From NCBI GenBank assembly GCA_903813345.2, contig CAIIXF020000005.1, positions 9,925,375-9,989,374 on the forward strand: DNA of 64,000 nt. The letters are read 5' to 3'. This DNA is from Owenia fusiformis. Taxonomy: Eukaryota > Annelida > Polychaeta > Sabellida > Oweniidae. Positions 28,960 through 42,600 of this stretch are shown one piece after another (within the stretch, counting starts at the first letter, position 1; each line of letters starts with the position of its first letter). The position numbers were made by a program, and so were the translations under genes. The notes under the pieces are model-generated. The model saw only the letters and a program-made list of their open reading frames with translations. It did no database searches and was not told the DNA's origin.

Positions 28960-31900
28960 GCACTTGGGAGATGCCAACAACAAGGGGGTATAGATATATG
29001 ATAACATGTGCAGAAAACATCCTTATATCCCTTAAATGGACAAGTGAACTCATCCATATTGGAAACTTGGTGTATACTGAATTCTTAAAATCGCGGATTC
29101 GGTAGTATTGAATCTCTAATAAAGATGGCGCGAAAGTTTTTCCTTATAAGGTCAAAATATTTCCCATGATGCAGTTCGCGGGGGAACAAAATTTTTCTAC
29201 CTTGTTTTTCCCCGTTGGTTTAACATGGGGATTTTCATACCCATTTTTCAAGCGATATTTTCGATCGAATCTCCATGCGATCGGAGAAAACAAACTATCA
29301 GAAACAATTAGTCTTTTAATAATCTTTATATAACATATATTTTTTTTCATTTTATTGGCTCCTAACGGGGTGAAAACAATGATTGAAAATGGGAGTATAT
29401 TCCGGAAGAGAAGAAGTCACGTGACTAGTCGCCATATTGGAAAAAGCAATTCCATTCGACTTTCAACACGTTCATGCCAATATTACCGCACTACAAACTG
29501 TAACATCGATGCAACAACTGAATAAAAGTACTCATCTTCATATTACATTATAGAGTTACGTTGAAAACCCACAAACAACTGAGCATTTGACCAAAGAAGA
29601 CACGTCGCTATTATCTAGGTCAAGTTTAGTGGTTCGAAAGCAAATCTTACATACTCGTTTCCGAATTTTGTTGTTAATTGTATAATCTTTTATTGATTAA
29701 ATCTGGTATACTGACTATTAATTCAATGACAAAGAAGAAGAATTCCGATGGTGTCATTTTTTTATTTAGCTTGCGGGTGTAAAAACAAAATTGCGTAATT
29801 AATTTGATTTAGAACTTTCGGGTCTCACAAATAGCTACACGAAATGCATCGTTGAAAAATATTGACCAATCAAATTTTGTCCTTTTTGAGTACATATATG
29901 CACCATATATGCGAACGTTCTGATTCAAAGAGCGAACAGCGAAATGGAGAATTAAAGTATATCAAGTGGATTCGAAAGACACCCATGGAAATAGTTTTAC
30001 CTTGTTTCAAGTATTTGAAGACTCAACCATATTCTACTCTGCTATCCAGGCCACAGAGGTACAATAGTTTACATCTAACACCCCTGTTACTTCTACTAAT
30101 CATGTTATCTGTTAATTGTTTAAAAGTATTATGAACAGACACATTGGTTTTAGACCAATATAAAGATGGCAATAGTATTTATCATCACTCCAAAGAAAGA
30201 GGAGGGAAAACCTTTGAGATGACAGGCATATAATTATGTCTCTTGCTTGCCACTTTTATTTTTTGTCCCAACTCTCATTGGTGAGTTTGCGAATACAACA
30301 TGTCTGTTTTGATTGATGTTAGCATATTCCTTACTTCTTTCTTTATCTTGATGTGAAATATCAAGCTATGATATTGATTTACACACCAGAAGTTTACATA
30401 ATATCATTCAAAGCATTTCTAGAAATTTTTAAACCACCATTGAATGGCGTCATTTGTCTGTCTGTCATTTCTCAGCGATGTCTTCTCAATACACATTTAC
30501 ATTATAGACATTATAGAAATGTCTTCTTTGAACCCTGGGGTTCCCCCTCTTCTCCAAAATATGCAAATTGATCACACTGCCATCTTTTTCTTAAACAGTA
30601 TTTCTATTTCCCATTGGTGTATATTTGGCAAGATACTTTGTGAGTATTGAATAGAGCTTGTGTGTCATGCCATTACATCTTGGGGGAGCTTGACTTTTTG
30701 GGAGAAAAAGTGTGGGTCAATTTTTAGGAAACTTTGTCTGGTTCTGGGTTATAACACCCCAAGATTTAATGGTTTCCCTAAGAATTCAGCCTATGAAAAA
30801 TTCACAAAGAGTAAAAATTGAAAAAAGAATCGAAGCATGAGCCATAATCAAAGTAAACTATTTCTCTATGGATTGTTATTTATTGAATCATGTTTCAAGA
30901 GTCCATTAAAGACTCGTTTGATTAAATATTTTAGAACTTATCTCAGGAGCGTTGGTAAAATATAACAATGGTCGCTTTGTCTAATATAGCCTTTAAATAT
31001 AAAATAGATTGAGATGATCCTTTATTTAAGTACAGCTGTTATTCATGTCATGTCATTTAATATTGTGGTAAAAAGCCAGCCATTCATATTTTCATTGAGT
31101 CATTGACTTTTAACTTTCTAAGCGGAGTCTTGTCTTGCATAAATACATTTTATCATTCAGTAATGGTATTTATGTCATAGTTGTCAATGTCAAATGGCAG
31201 CTTACGGCCTCATATTTATTAATATAAAGATTCATCATGCTACACCATTGATTTATGCATACATCTACTGTATCTAAGTACAAAGTGGGAGTGTCCACAG
31301 ACTCAATGCTCATTGGTCGGAAACCACTTTTCCGAGGCTAGGTTAACTTTTTCAGTTGATGGGAATGTTAAAGGTTTATTATCTGTGTTATGGGCCACCA
31401 TATGTCACCCTGTAAAGTTATTTGAATGTTCTTGCCATGTTATTGTCAACTGTAAACATAACTTACTTTTTGTTTACAATACACTGAATATCATATTTTC
31501 ATCTATGTATTTCATCAAATCAATCTCTTATATGTTAGAAATAGAAATGAAATAGGTACTGTGATATTAAATGTAATATTTAAAAAGATAGCCATCAAAA
31601 TCTTTAAAAGACATAGATATCTAGTTATACATTGGAATACTTGATTTTGTCCAGCTCATTTGACATAAGTTCCGTTCTCAATTGTATTTTTGGAAATCAG
31701 CTGGTTAACATGAAAAATTTTAAATCTATAGTTTTGCCTGACTTCCCTACCTTATACTTCTGTTTTCTAAATATCTAATAATATTTATGTATTAAAGGGC
31801 CTTAAAGACCATGTAAGCATCAGTATTATCTGGGTTCAGATAGAGCAGGAGAATTGTTATTATGTCACCACCCCAAGTGATGACATATTGATATGGCTTC

Positions 31901-33426
31901 AAACATTTTGTAGACAGCATTTGGCTGTTTGTATTTTGAGGTTGGAATTTGGTGTCTGTAACAAATGGCAGGTGGTGAGATTTTGCATGTTAATGCCTTG
32001 TTAGGACTTTATACCCTAGGTCATATGTTATGTAACCTATATATAGTCGGTAAAACTGAAGAATAACAAAAATGTGTTCATAATAAATGTATCTATTTTT
32101 CCATGTGATTTTGATTTACATTCTTGTATACCTCATATATGAAAAAAGAGGACCTCTAGATGACTATATAGGACCTCATGTATGACTAATAGGACCTCAT
32201 ATATGACTATATATGATAACTTGTGCAATGTAGAGAACTAGTGAACCTTTAAGACAGGATGTATTTTATAGTATCAGCCATTTATTTATAAATAGTTTAT
32301 TACCAGAAGATTTAGTGTTGTATTTCATGATTTATTTTCATTACATTAAATAAAATGCATAATGCTACTTTGAATTTGTTAATTTTACTCCTAATTTGTA
32401 ATAATCAAATTAATATGCAAAGTTTTCTGCCAAGAAAGATTAGAATGTCTTGATTGCAGGAACCAAATCAGATCTTTCTTTGTGGAACATATGGACATTT
32501 TAATAGCAGTTTGGATCCATGAACATAACAACCTATATTTATATAATACCAGTGAAGGGTTGTTCTGTCTGTCTGCTAGCATATACATACATACTCGTAT
32601 TTCGTGACTGTATTGCCGAAGAAAAACTGCAGAAATTTGGTTTTCAAAATTTCGCAAAATATGGAATTTGTTTAAAATTTTCAAACTTCCACTTTCGCAG
32701 TTAAAGATTACATCTAATATATCTTAAGATGTCATCACAATGACATATTAGTCAGAAATTTGACTTCCCTGCATATTGATCTGCGAGTTTTTGATAGTTC
32801 AGACCTATGCTGTTGCTATTCACCATGTTTGAAATTTAAAGATGCAGGATTTGGCGCAGAATTTGGGATTATATGCAGGATTTTGCACAGAATTTGACTA
32901 TTTCATGCAGAATTTGCATTTTCTCATAAAGAAAATTAGTATGTGTGCAACTGTGCATGAAAATGTTGAAATTGTATTGATAGCTAAAATCACCATAGTA
33001 ACATCATTGAATTAATGTCAAAGTGACATTTATTATCAGATGTCATATAAAGAGTGATTCGTTAACCTTAGTCTGTATGTTGTCAATCAAAGGATGTTCG
33101 AAATGAAAACATTCATAGAAATGCAGAATAAAAGTCATGAATGATTCTTTTGACAGAGGATGTTCACCTCATATTGATCCAGTTGGTTATTCATAGACCT
33201 ATTTTGATTACAGTAACATTTTTATTAACATTCGTTTTTTGCCATTAGTACAAACATGACATTTAGCGGACATTCATTTAGAATTTAAACCTCATAAAAA
33301 GCCATATAAGCTGCTTCTAGGTGACAGAGCTCAGCATAAACTGTAGTGGAAAACCATGTGATGTACAAGCTTTCTATCTCTATTTGCACTTTCTCTACTC
33401 TCTATATTGCAAGTTCTAGTTTGTGA
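28960..33426. other. convergent intergenic region between muskelin and amidase
   Basis: Both neighbouring genes end here. A possible muskelin polyadenylation signal AATAAA is at 29118-29123, about 160 bp after the stop, and a possible minus-strand signal (tttatt on +) for the amidase is at 33231-33236. The rest is AT-rich with one dispersed repeat (31859-32002). No exon, RNA gene or transposase frame was recognised. Confidence 0.6.
31859..32002 (+). repeat. TGTCACC dispersed repeat, copy 10
   Basis: A near full-length copy, from ttattatgtcaccaccccaa to gttaatgccttgtta. It shows both ggtga-type boxes and the complete middle, and is a good reference copy. Confidence 0.8.
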
Positions 33427-33626
33427 CTACACTACTCCTTTATGGATATTTTCAACAGCCTGGGCAATCCTGAACAATGTTGGCTCAGCATAATGTTTGG
33501 CCACAATTTGTAACCCTATAGGCAGGGACCCGTCATCTTGTATGGGGACTGTGATGGCTGGGTGACCTGTTATGTTGAATGCACGTGGGTTGTACACCCC
33601 TATACCCCGACAATGGCTCACAACAT
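33427..33626 (-). CDS. alternative terminal exon B of the amidase
   Basis: A distal terminal exon with acceptor tttactccag, encoding 66 residues plus TAG. It follows exon 9 in the same phase as exon A. Its sequence ([40 protein letters not shown]) is closer to the bacterial consensus (DVTGHPSLSVP) than exon A is. Confidence 0.88.
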
Positions 33627-36600
33627 CTGGAGTAAATATAGACTATAAATATAGAATATATAACTGTTTTCAACTAAACATGTCCAAGAATATACATGTA
33701 TATATATGTTATAGTCCATGTTTGATTACTAATTTTGCTAGGGTAAAGATAAAAATGTTTCAGTATGATGTTTAATTAGAAGATTTTAACAGCATGGGAT
33801 GGGACAGAGGATGAGGTACCAAGGTGTTCAATGAGAAGATTAGGGCATAGGATGGGATGGAGGGTGTGGGGCCAGGGTGTTCAATTAGAAGATTAGGGCA
33901 TAGAATGGGATGGAGGGTGTGGGGCCAGGGTGTTCAATTAGAAGATTAGGGCATAGGATGGGATGGAGGGTGTGAGGCCAGGGTGTTCAATTAGAAGATT
34001 AGGGCATAGGATTGGATTGGTGTGGGGCCAGGGTGTTTAAATTTAAGACTTGATGAGGGCATATAGGTTGGAGGGTGTGAAAACATGGAGTTTTTGGTAA
34101 ATGAGGATATGAACTTATCCACTTATTTTGAATTTGATATTGACTTACACATAATCGACACTATGAAGTTCTTCAAAAGTATATGTTATATCGAGTAAAC
34201 TATTCTTCAACACTACATTACTACTTATTTAAACTATAATTATCAATGAATGAAGATATAGAAAAAATATGAGTGTGCAGATTCACAAGTCAAATATTGG
34301 TATTTATTATATCACTGTCATATTCCTCACTCTCTGATTGGTCCATGTCCTACACCTGACTAGAAAAAAACAAGCGATATTCAACAGAAGTCGTGTGACT
34401 TCAGTTGAATATCAAATGATATTCACCAGTCCGAGTGTAATTTAAATTTTATATATACTCGGGACTTCATTGTTATGATTAATCAATACTTTAATACATA
34501 GTTTGAGGAATATAACAGTGAATAATAAAACAAATGTTTCATTCTATTTTCGGTGAATACCTGTGGCACTTTCACAAGATGATATTCCACTAGTCTTTCA
34601 GTCTCTGGGAATATCACTTGTTCAAGATGCAAAGGTATTCACCTCAATAGAATTAACTATTTGTATAATACTTAATATGAATAAAAGCGATATCCACCAG
34701 AAATAATGTCACGAGTATATAGAAATTCAGTGCTCACGTGTCAATTCTTGAGGAGTATTTCAATTTTATGTGCCAGTTTGAATATTGAAAGTTCATCAAA
34801 TGGTTTGCCAATAATTTGCAAAGCCACTGGAAGAACATCTTTTGTAGATACAGGAATACTTAAAGCTGGGTGGCTTGTAACATTGAAGGTGCCACTGTTT
34901 TGACCTTGACTCATACAATGTCGCAATAAATCTGTAAAAAAACATATAGAGCACAAGGATGCTAGTCGTCCATGTAGGTAATTGTCGGACACTCAATGCA
35001 GGCCTTCTTTTGTCCGACAATTACCTACATGGATGACATTGCCTCCCTATCCTCTAAAGGCTGTATTATAAATACGTACTGTACAGGGTGTCAAAAAACA
35101 ACAGCACCCCCCTCTACAGCAAAATGTACTTAATGTTACATAGTGTGTCATATCCCATTTTAAAGACAATTTAATTCTGGAGTTACTTGAGAAATTTCAG
35201 CTTTGTATGATATAATTTTACAGATTTACAGCTGATTATAAGTAATTTGTATAGCGGCCACTTGCTGCTCAAAAAGCAGCTAATCAGGATGAATATGATT
35301 TCAATGAAGATTCAAAGGAAGGTTCAGTATTGCATAATCCTTTAAGCACTTTCCTCATATTCTTCAGAAATACATCCTTACTGTTTCCATTTTCAAGGGG
35401 CCCCCTATCCATCAATTCCCCTACCCTGTCTTTCACAATTGAACCTATTTGTTCAGCGTAGATGAGATCTGGGCTATTTCTTAAATATTAATCATTTCCA
35501 ATATTTTACCTTAAACCAGTAACAAAGTAGTAAACAAAGTACTGAAGTAGCAAACTTCAAAACAATGCAACTTTTGTAATTTAAAGTTTTATTAAATGAA
35601 ATTTGATGAGTAACTCCAGAATTAAATTATCTTTCAGATGATATATGACATGATATGTAACATTAAGGAGTTTTTGCTGTAGAGGGGGGGGTGCCGTTGT
35701 ATACTAATACTCACATACCAATGCACTAACAATGTTGGCATTTGGCAACTATGTAATGCTTTATTTTTGATTATCTCTCATTGAACTTCAAAAGCAAAAA
35801 CATATGAACCCTAATTGCAAAATCCTGTGAAGATACAGTACAATATATGAAAAGTTACAGTTTCGAGATACCCCATGTTATATTCAGGCTGGATAACGAA
35901 ACAACTTGTCAAGAAGTGAGGTTGACTTTGTGTGCAAGATATTAGGGATGTGAAAGGTTGGATGATAGCTAAAAGGAGTTAATTTATAACAAAGAACTAG
36001 AATGACTAAACTACATGGTGAAAATATCTTAAAAAGTTCAATATAAAAAATGTTGGTGATGCGACAAGTGTATATCTATCTACAAAGGGTAGTTAAGTAC
36101 CTACAGGTATACACCCCCTCCATAAGTATGGCAAATGGAGGTTCACATTAGATACCGGTTAAAGCCTTCAATCTTTATTTTATTTCTCAAATACAACAAG
36201 TCAGAATATGTCAAATTTGAGAACTTGTTAAATTCACTAAATATAAAGAGACTTTAACATGTTGCCCTAAAGGAACCTTCCAATTTCTAAACTTCTGAAG
36301 GGGAATGTAAATATCTATTAATGAAAGAATTTTAAATTTTACCTAAGATAGAGGCATCTTTTGGAGGTAGTTTGGTTGGTCTAAAGCATATAGTTGGCAT
36401 CATGAGAACATCATATTGTTCCAAGGCAGTGTTGTAGGCATCTGTTAACACACGTTCAAGGTTCTTGGCTTTACTGTAGAAATGACTACCTGAATATGCA
36501 GATGGACAATTATTGTGTTTCTGTATTTATTCACATCCCAGACTCCTAGTGTTATAAACAGTGAACGCAAATAAATAAAATATTAGGTACAGGTCACATC

Positions 36601-39600
36601 TGAAAAATGTTATACCAGGCCAGCATGCTATTTTCTGGTCCTGAAATGTAAGTTTGATGATCTACCTTTATAAGATAATTTTTTACCCTTAATAAGAGCA
36701 TGATTTATCTCGAAGGACTTACCATAGTTTTGTGATAGGTATTCTCCCAATAACAGGGTGGGAGCTATGGTAGGTGGAATGTCTCTGGGGTGGCTTTTAA
36801 CAGCTTTTTCTAAGAAATCTTGAGTAGTAGTTGGATAGAACCCCTTTCCAGAAGATCCTGTAACACAAATGCATGCAGGCAAAGTAACATGGGAAAACAG
36901 ACTTATTCACTTAAAGGCCCCATGTAAAGTTTAAACCACAAAAAATTCCAAATATTGTGCATCAAAAGTGACAGATAGTGTTTAAATGATAAAGATATAT
37001 TTTTAAACTTTACACAGAGCCTTAACAAAAAATGCTTGGTTAGTTACAGGGTGTCCAGTAAGTACTAAAAGAACACTGAAATTCATATTATGTACCTTGT
37101 ATATCTGACTGATTTTTCTGCTGTCTGTTATGCTTATTTACTCATGAGAAATCAGTAATTTTGCGTGAAAAAGTAAAAAGTGGAAAGTGTCCTATTTATT
37201 GACTAACCTCCACCTTGAATCAAGGTTTTATAGTTTCCTTGGAAAGCTAATCCAATCCATATTGAGCAACCTAGAACGAAATAAATGAAGCATAAATGAA
37301 TGCTGAAAATTTTTGCATGAATGAGAAGTTAAGGACAACATTAGAATTAACTGATTAAGGCTGATGTAAGAGTAACATGATCATTGATGTCAAGGTACAT
37401 GTTGGTCACAGGGCAGAAATCTGGAAAATCATCTCTGTGAATATTCATTTTGAAATTCAGTCGGAATCAAAGTGTTTTGGCGGGAACTTTAAAAGTGTAA
37501 GAAAATGACTTGCCTTGTAAAAAGGGTCCATTAAATCATGCCTTCAGCTTTCATATTTGACAGATTGACACATTTGAAATAAAACAATTTATAGAAAAGC
37601 TGCAGTTTTCAGAAAGTTGTGTGTATATTATGAACATCACTGGTGGTCCGCTCGATTACGCTGGTTACCGAAACCGTTCTGTCGGAACGTTGAAGGTACG
37701 ATTTTTATTTTTTCCTTATTTCACGCGTTTTAGGCAGAATCCCCACGTAAAAGAAAAATTGTACCTTCAATGTTCCGACATTTTGTTACCGAAACGATTC
37801 CAGCGTAAATGAGTGGATCACCAGTGAACATGTTGTAAGTTAAAATCATTATTTCAAAACGTGATGCACAGTGAGTAACCTTTTAAGTGCATAGGTATAG
37901 AAATCTCATCCACTGTGGTTCCCTTTGTTTTGAGTTGTTGTACTGTGTCACGCACAGTTCTTTCTATATCTGGGTCACATTTTTCAAATCCTTCTTTCAC
38001 AAGGCCGACCCTCATCCCAGATACTTCTTCTGTCATCTGAAACAATGTTCCACATAAGATTTAATTCTCATGAATAACAATTATGTAATTAGGTATATAT
38101 TTTTCTGTATTTTCAATGATCATATAACTATATCAGCTTTATGCTTTTTATTTAACTATGCCTTCATTCCCAAGGTTTCAGTTGTCTTTCCCTGAGTATA
38201 AACAAATCAGATTCTATTTTCCTGAAATCAAAGGTGTACATCATATCGAACTAAATTAACCAAACATACCAGTTTAGTATACTCTGGAACTTTAATATTC
38301 ATAGGCTGCCTTGAATCTAGGCCATCATTTCCTGCTATAACCTCTAATAAGAGGGCACAGTCGTACACAGTCCTAGCCATTGGGCCTAGATGGTCTATGG
38401 AACTTTCTAGTGTTAGGGCACCTGTGTAGGGTACCAAACCAAAGGTAGGCTTTATACCCACAATGCCACACCAGGCTGCTGGGATACGTATTGATCCTCC
38501 CTGGTCAGAACCAATTGCCATGTCTATCTCTCCGCTTGCTATCTAAAATTGGATATTGAAAAGATGCACTAATCAATTTGATTGAAGTACCACAAAGGGC
38601 AATATTTGAATAACAAAATTCAACTCCTATAAACCAAATGAATTGAATTGTATGGGAATAGCTTTCCTCTTAGTTATTTATCAGTTACATGTACATGATG
38701 GAAAGAACACATACCAAAGCCCCGTTGCCACTACTAGATCCCCCACTACTTCTTGTTTGGTCATGTGGATTTAGCACTGGTCCATTATAAGATGTAGCAC
38801 TGCTGCCACTAAAACATAAGTCCTCACAAGTTGTCTTCCCTTTGATCACCCCTCCTAAAGTACAGTCAAACATATTGATTTCTGCTTGAGTTACAACCAA
38901 CAGTTTTACTTCAAAATCAATCTGGTTGAATTTTGAATACCTTTTTAAAGTTTGAAATCTGGAATTTAGTTATGTTGTCTGAATTCATCGAAATTAAAAG
39001 ATTTGCAAGTTGATCTGTACGATTTCAAAAATGTAATTTGCCATGTCTATCAATATACTCTTTGAAATAAAAAAATTATATAAAAAAAAAAAAAAATACC
39101 TTCATCTAAAATGCGAGACACTACAGTTGCATCATATTCTGGCATGTGACCTTCCATCATCTTTGAGCCGACTGACATAGGTACACCTGCTACTCCGATG
39201 TTATCTTTGATTCCAACTTTTTTGCCTGATAGTTTACCAGTTGGTGATCCTTTGATGTCTGTTTTCCAACACCTGAAATATCAGTCATCATTATTATGTC
39301 ACCATCAAAAGTGGTGACATATTGTTAAAGTCACAGGTGGTGACATTTTGCATTCAAATTTTATATGATGATGCCTTAGGGACATAGGACTCTGTTCAAG
39401 AAAGAATTTTCAAGATTGCTTATGAACTCAAAATCACTTTTCATGAAAACAATTTTTAGCTTTAATTTTTGATAACTTGAATACAGTTATTATGTCACCA
39501 ATTTTTACAGTCTCTTATTTATTTTTTTTTGTAATGACGGTTGGCCTTTGGAGTTCGATGTCTGTAACAAATGGCAGGTGGTTACATTTTGCATGTTGAT

Positions 39601-42600
39601 ACCTTGTTTTATCTTTTGTGGACGTTATTTTCAGAACAAATTGTCATGGTAGACCTTTATATTTCAAGTCTTACTTAAAGGACCACGTGCAGTATGGCAC
39701 ATGATTTTAGACAGTCATATATTTCACCATGAGTACTTTCTGGCCATAAATACAGTGGCTTTTATTTCAAGTAAAGTCCCCATTATAGTAAAATATCAAT
39801 CAAACTCTCTGAAAAATTATGGATTAGGGCCCCGCCGCCCCACCTTGGCACTTTTTGAAAAATGTTAGGCTTATTTTCTGAAAAGAGGATCTTGTTTTTC
39901 TTAATTTAAACATATCAAAAGTCTCCTCTACACTGTATTAACAATTTCTGAAAAGGGGATGGGTATTGAAATGAGTTAAAGTTAAAAACCACATTTTCCC
40001 ATGTTATTTTCCCATAGGGAAAACTCATGCTATCCATTGTTTTCAGCATAATTTTGGTCATCGAAAATTGATATCTTCAAAACTAGACTTTCAATACCAT
40101 TCTATTTTTGAACATGTCCTAGACCCCTTGTTGAATAATGTTTTCAAGCAATAAAAATCAGAAAAAGAAGATCCTCTTTTGAGTAAATAGGTTCAATATT
40201 TTGAAAAAAATGTTGACATGGGGTCCTTATTCATAATTTTTCGAATTGTTTGATTTATATTTTTATCATCATGGGTACTTCACTTGAAAGAAAACATATT
40301 GTTTTAATAAAAACCACTGTATGTATTTATGCCCAGAAAGTACTTATGGTGAAAGATATGACCGTCTAAAATCACTTGCCATACTGCACGTGGTCTTTTA
40401 TATGTTGAATCCTTTTAATAAAGTGAATATAACATAACATATGGCCCTTTAGAACAGATCTTACATTGAGAGAACCTCATTAAATGTTATGGCAGCTATT
40501 AAAACAACCCATTAAACTAGTATAGACAAATTTATGACACAACTAATGCATGAATAACTTTCTAAAACATTTCTAATAAAGAAAACAGTGAAACAAGTAC
40601 ATTATGAAAATAATAGATGTTTAATTGGGACATCTAGGTCTATTTTCCCCCAACGAAAATTGTATTGCTAAAATTCACTAATGCTAGCTCCAGAGAAGAA
40701 TATTTCATTCTGAATCTCTAAAAACATCAGGCCTTATTTCTAAAAAGTAGGTTCAACAGTTAAAATTAAACTCAACTTTTTTATAAGCTCCAGCAAATAG
40801 ATCATATTTTCCCCGCCCTTTACAGATAAGAATATTGCTCCTGTGGCTGTGCATGAAAGATAAAAAATCATACATGTTTGACAATGATATATTTATTTAA
40901 AATAGTCATACTTATAGGATATCCTATGATTTTGAGGAATATCAATTTTATCTACGAGGTGATATTGATATGCGCACGAGATAGCGAAGCGAACGAGTGC
41001 ATATATCAATATCACAGAGTAGATTAAAATGATACTCTAAAAAAATCATAGGATGTTCTTATTATCCTATGCTTACAAGGAGTGTACTAAATGTATAATA
41101 TCATTGCAAATTGAATTTCATGCCAAATAGAGTCAATTTGGCGGGAAATCAACAAGCGGAGTATATCGTCACAATATCCTCCGCATATTGGGTTTTCCGA
41201 AGTATATCGTCACGATATCCTCCGCCTGGAGTATATCGTTATGATATCCTCCAGATATTCATTTTGCCAATAAATATCAAATTTATTTTTTAATGTTATT
41301 ACACATTTAGAACACTAAGTGTAGGATAATACATATTATATCAGCAGACTGTCAGCACAGCTTGCTAGGTTTCATTGTGACTTATTTAATGCAATTAACT
41401 AACCATCCATTAAGGGCATTTTCTGCTTCAGTAGGCCTATATCCGGGTGTTCGTGGATACCTTACAGGAAGCCTGGGTTCAGTGATATCCTTCAGTATAT
41501 TTAATTGACCACACATTTTATCCAGAAACTCTATGAAATTAAAACAATTCTAATAAATATGGAGATTTCATAATTTTGGAATAATGAATAACTTTTAATT
41601 GAACAGGTATACTACACTTTTACATAAATATTAAATTTTTGGATGCGATGGTACAGGACAGTTTGATTCTTGATAGAGTCATTGAAAAGATTTCGTCAAA
41701 CATTGTGTCCTGTCTCAAATACTTTCTTGTCATTTAAATGGTAATCTTATGCCTGGGTCACATATGCTCTGATCCATCGGCCGGTGCCTGGATCGATTGA
41801 GTGTTTTGTTCAATATTGTATTCAATTTTGAACAAAATACTCAATCGGCCAGCCGCCGTAGTGAAAATCGGAGTAAATGTGACCAAGGCATAAGTAATGT
41901 GATTCAAGCTACAGGCTTATAGAAAAGGTAGACTGTAAATCTTGTAAATCTTGTAAAACTTGTAAAATGTGTTAATCATGTAAAGTTTAAGATATTATGT
42001 CAAAATGGTGGAAAAAACATTGTAAATGCCTTTATGTGATTTAAGGAACATGAAGGAAAAATATTTGCTGTTTGTTTCATCATATTTAGTTACAAAACAA
42101 CTATATTAATTGTAGTATTGAATTACCAAATTGATATCAAATTGCTCATCCCTATCCTATCTTTATATAAAAGCCGTCATTCAAATTGATGTGTGGATGT
42201 CCCAAAAAGACTTCTGCTATGTTCTGTTTGGATTGAAAACAGATGAGAAAGATTTTCAAAGTAGATTCATGAGTTGTTTGAAATTACCAAATGAATAAGA
42301 TTGTGTATCAGAATGCTGGTACCAGCAGGTCAACCTCCTAGCCCAACCAGAGTAGCCATGGGTGTAGCACCTGTTACGCTCAGTACGCCCATGCATACCA
42401 AATGAATTTGAAATAATGGAAAATGTGTTAGAATGCATTCATTTGTTTGCACATTTATTGATGATTCTGTATTTGTATATTAAAGGTGCAACAATGAGTG
42501 CAGATGGGCCATTCAATGATCATGGACAAGTGTCAAAATATATTTAAGTTTGGTTATTTCTTCAAGACTAACATATATTTTTTATTATTTCCAAAGAATC

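Noticed and set aside
37044-37065. Element end tacagggtgtccagtaagta in an amidase intron
   Set aside because: It looks like a Tc1/mariner-type end, but no inverted partner could be found nearby, so no element is called.
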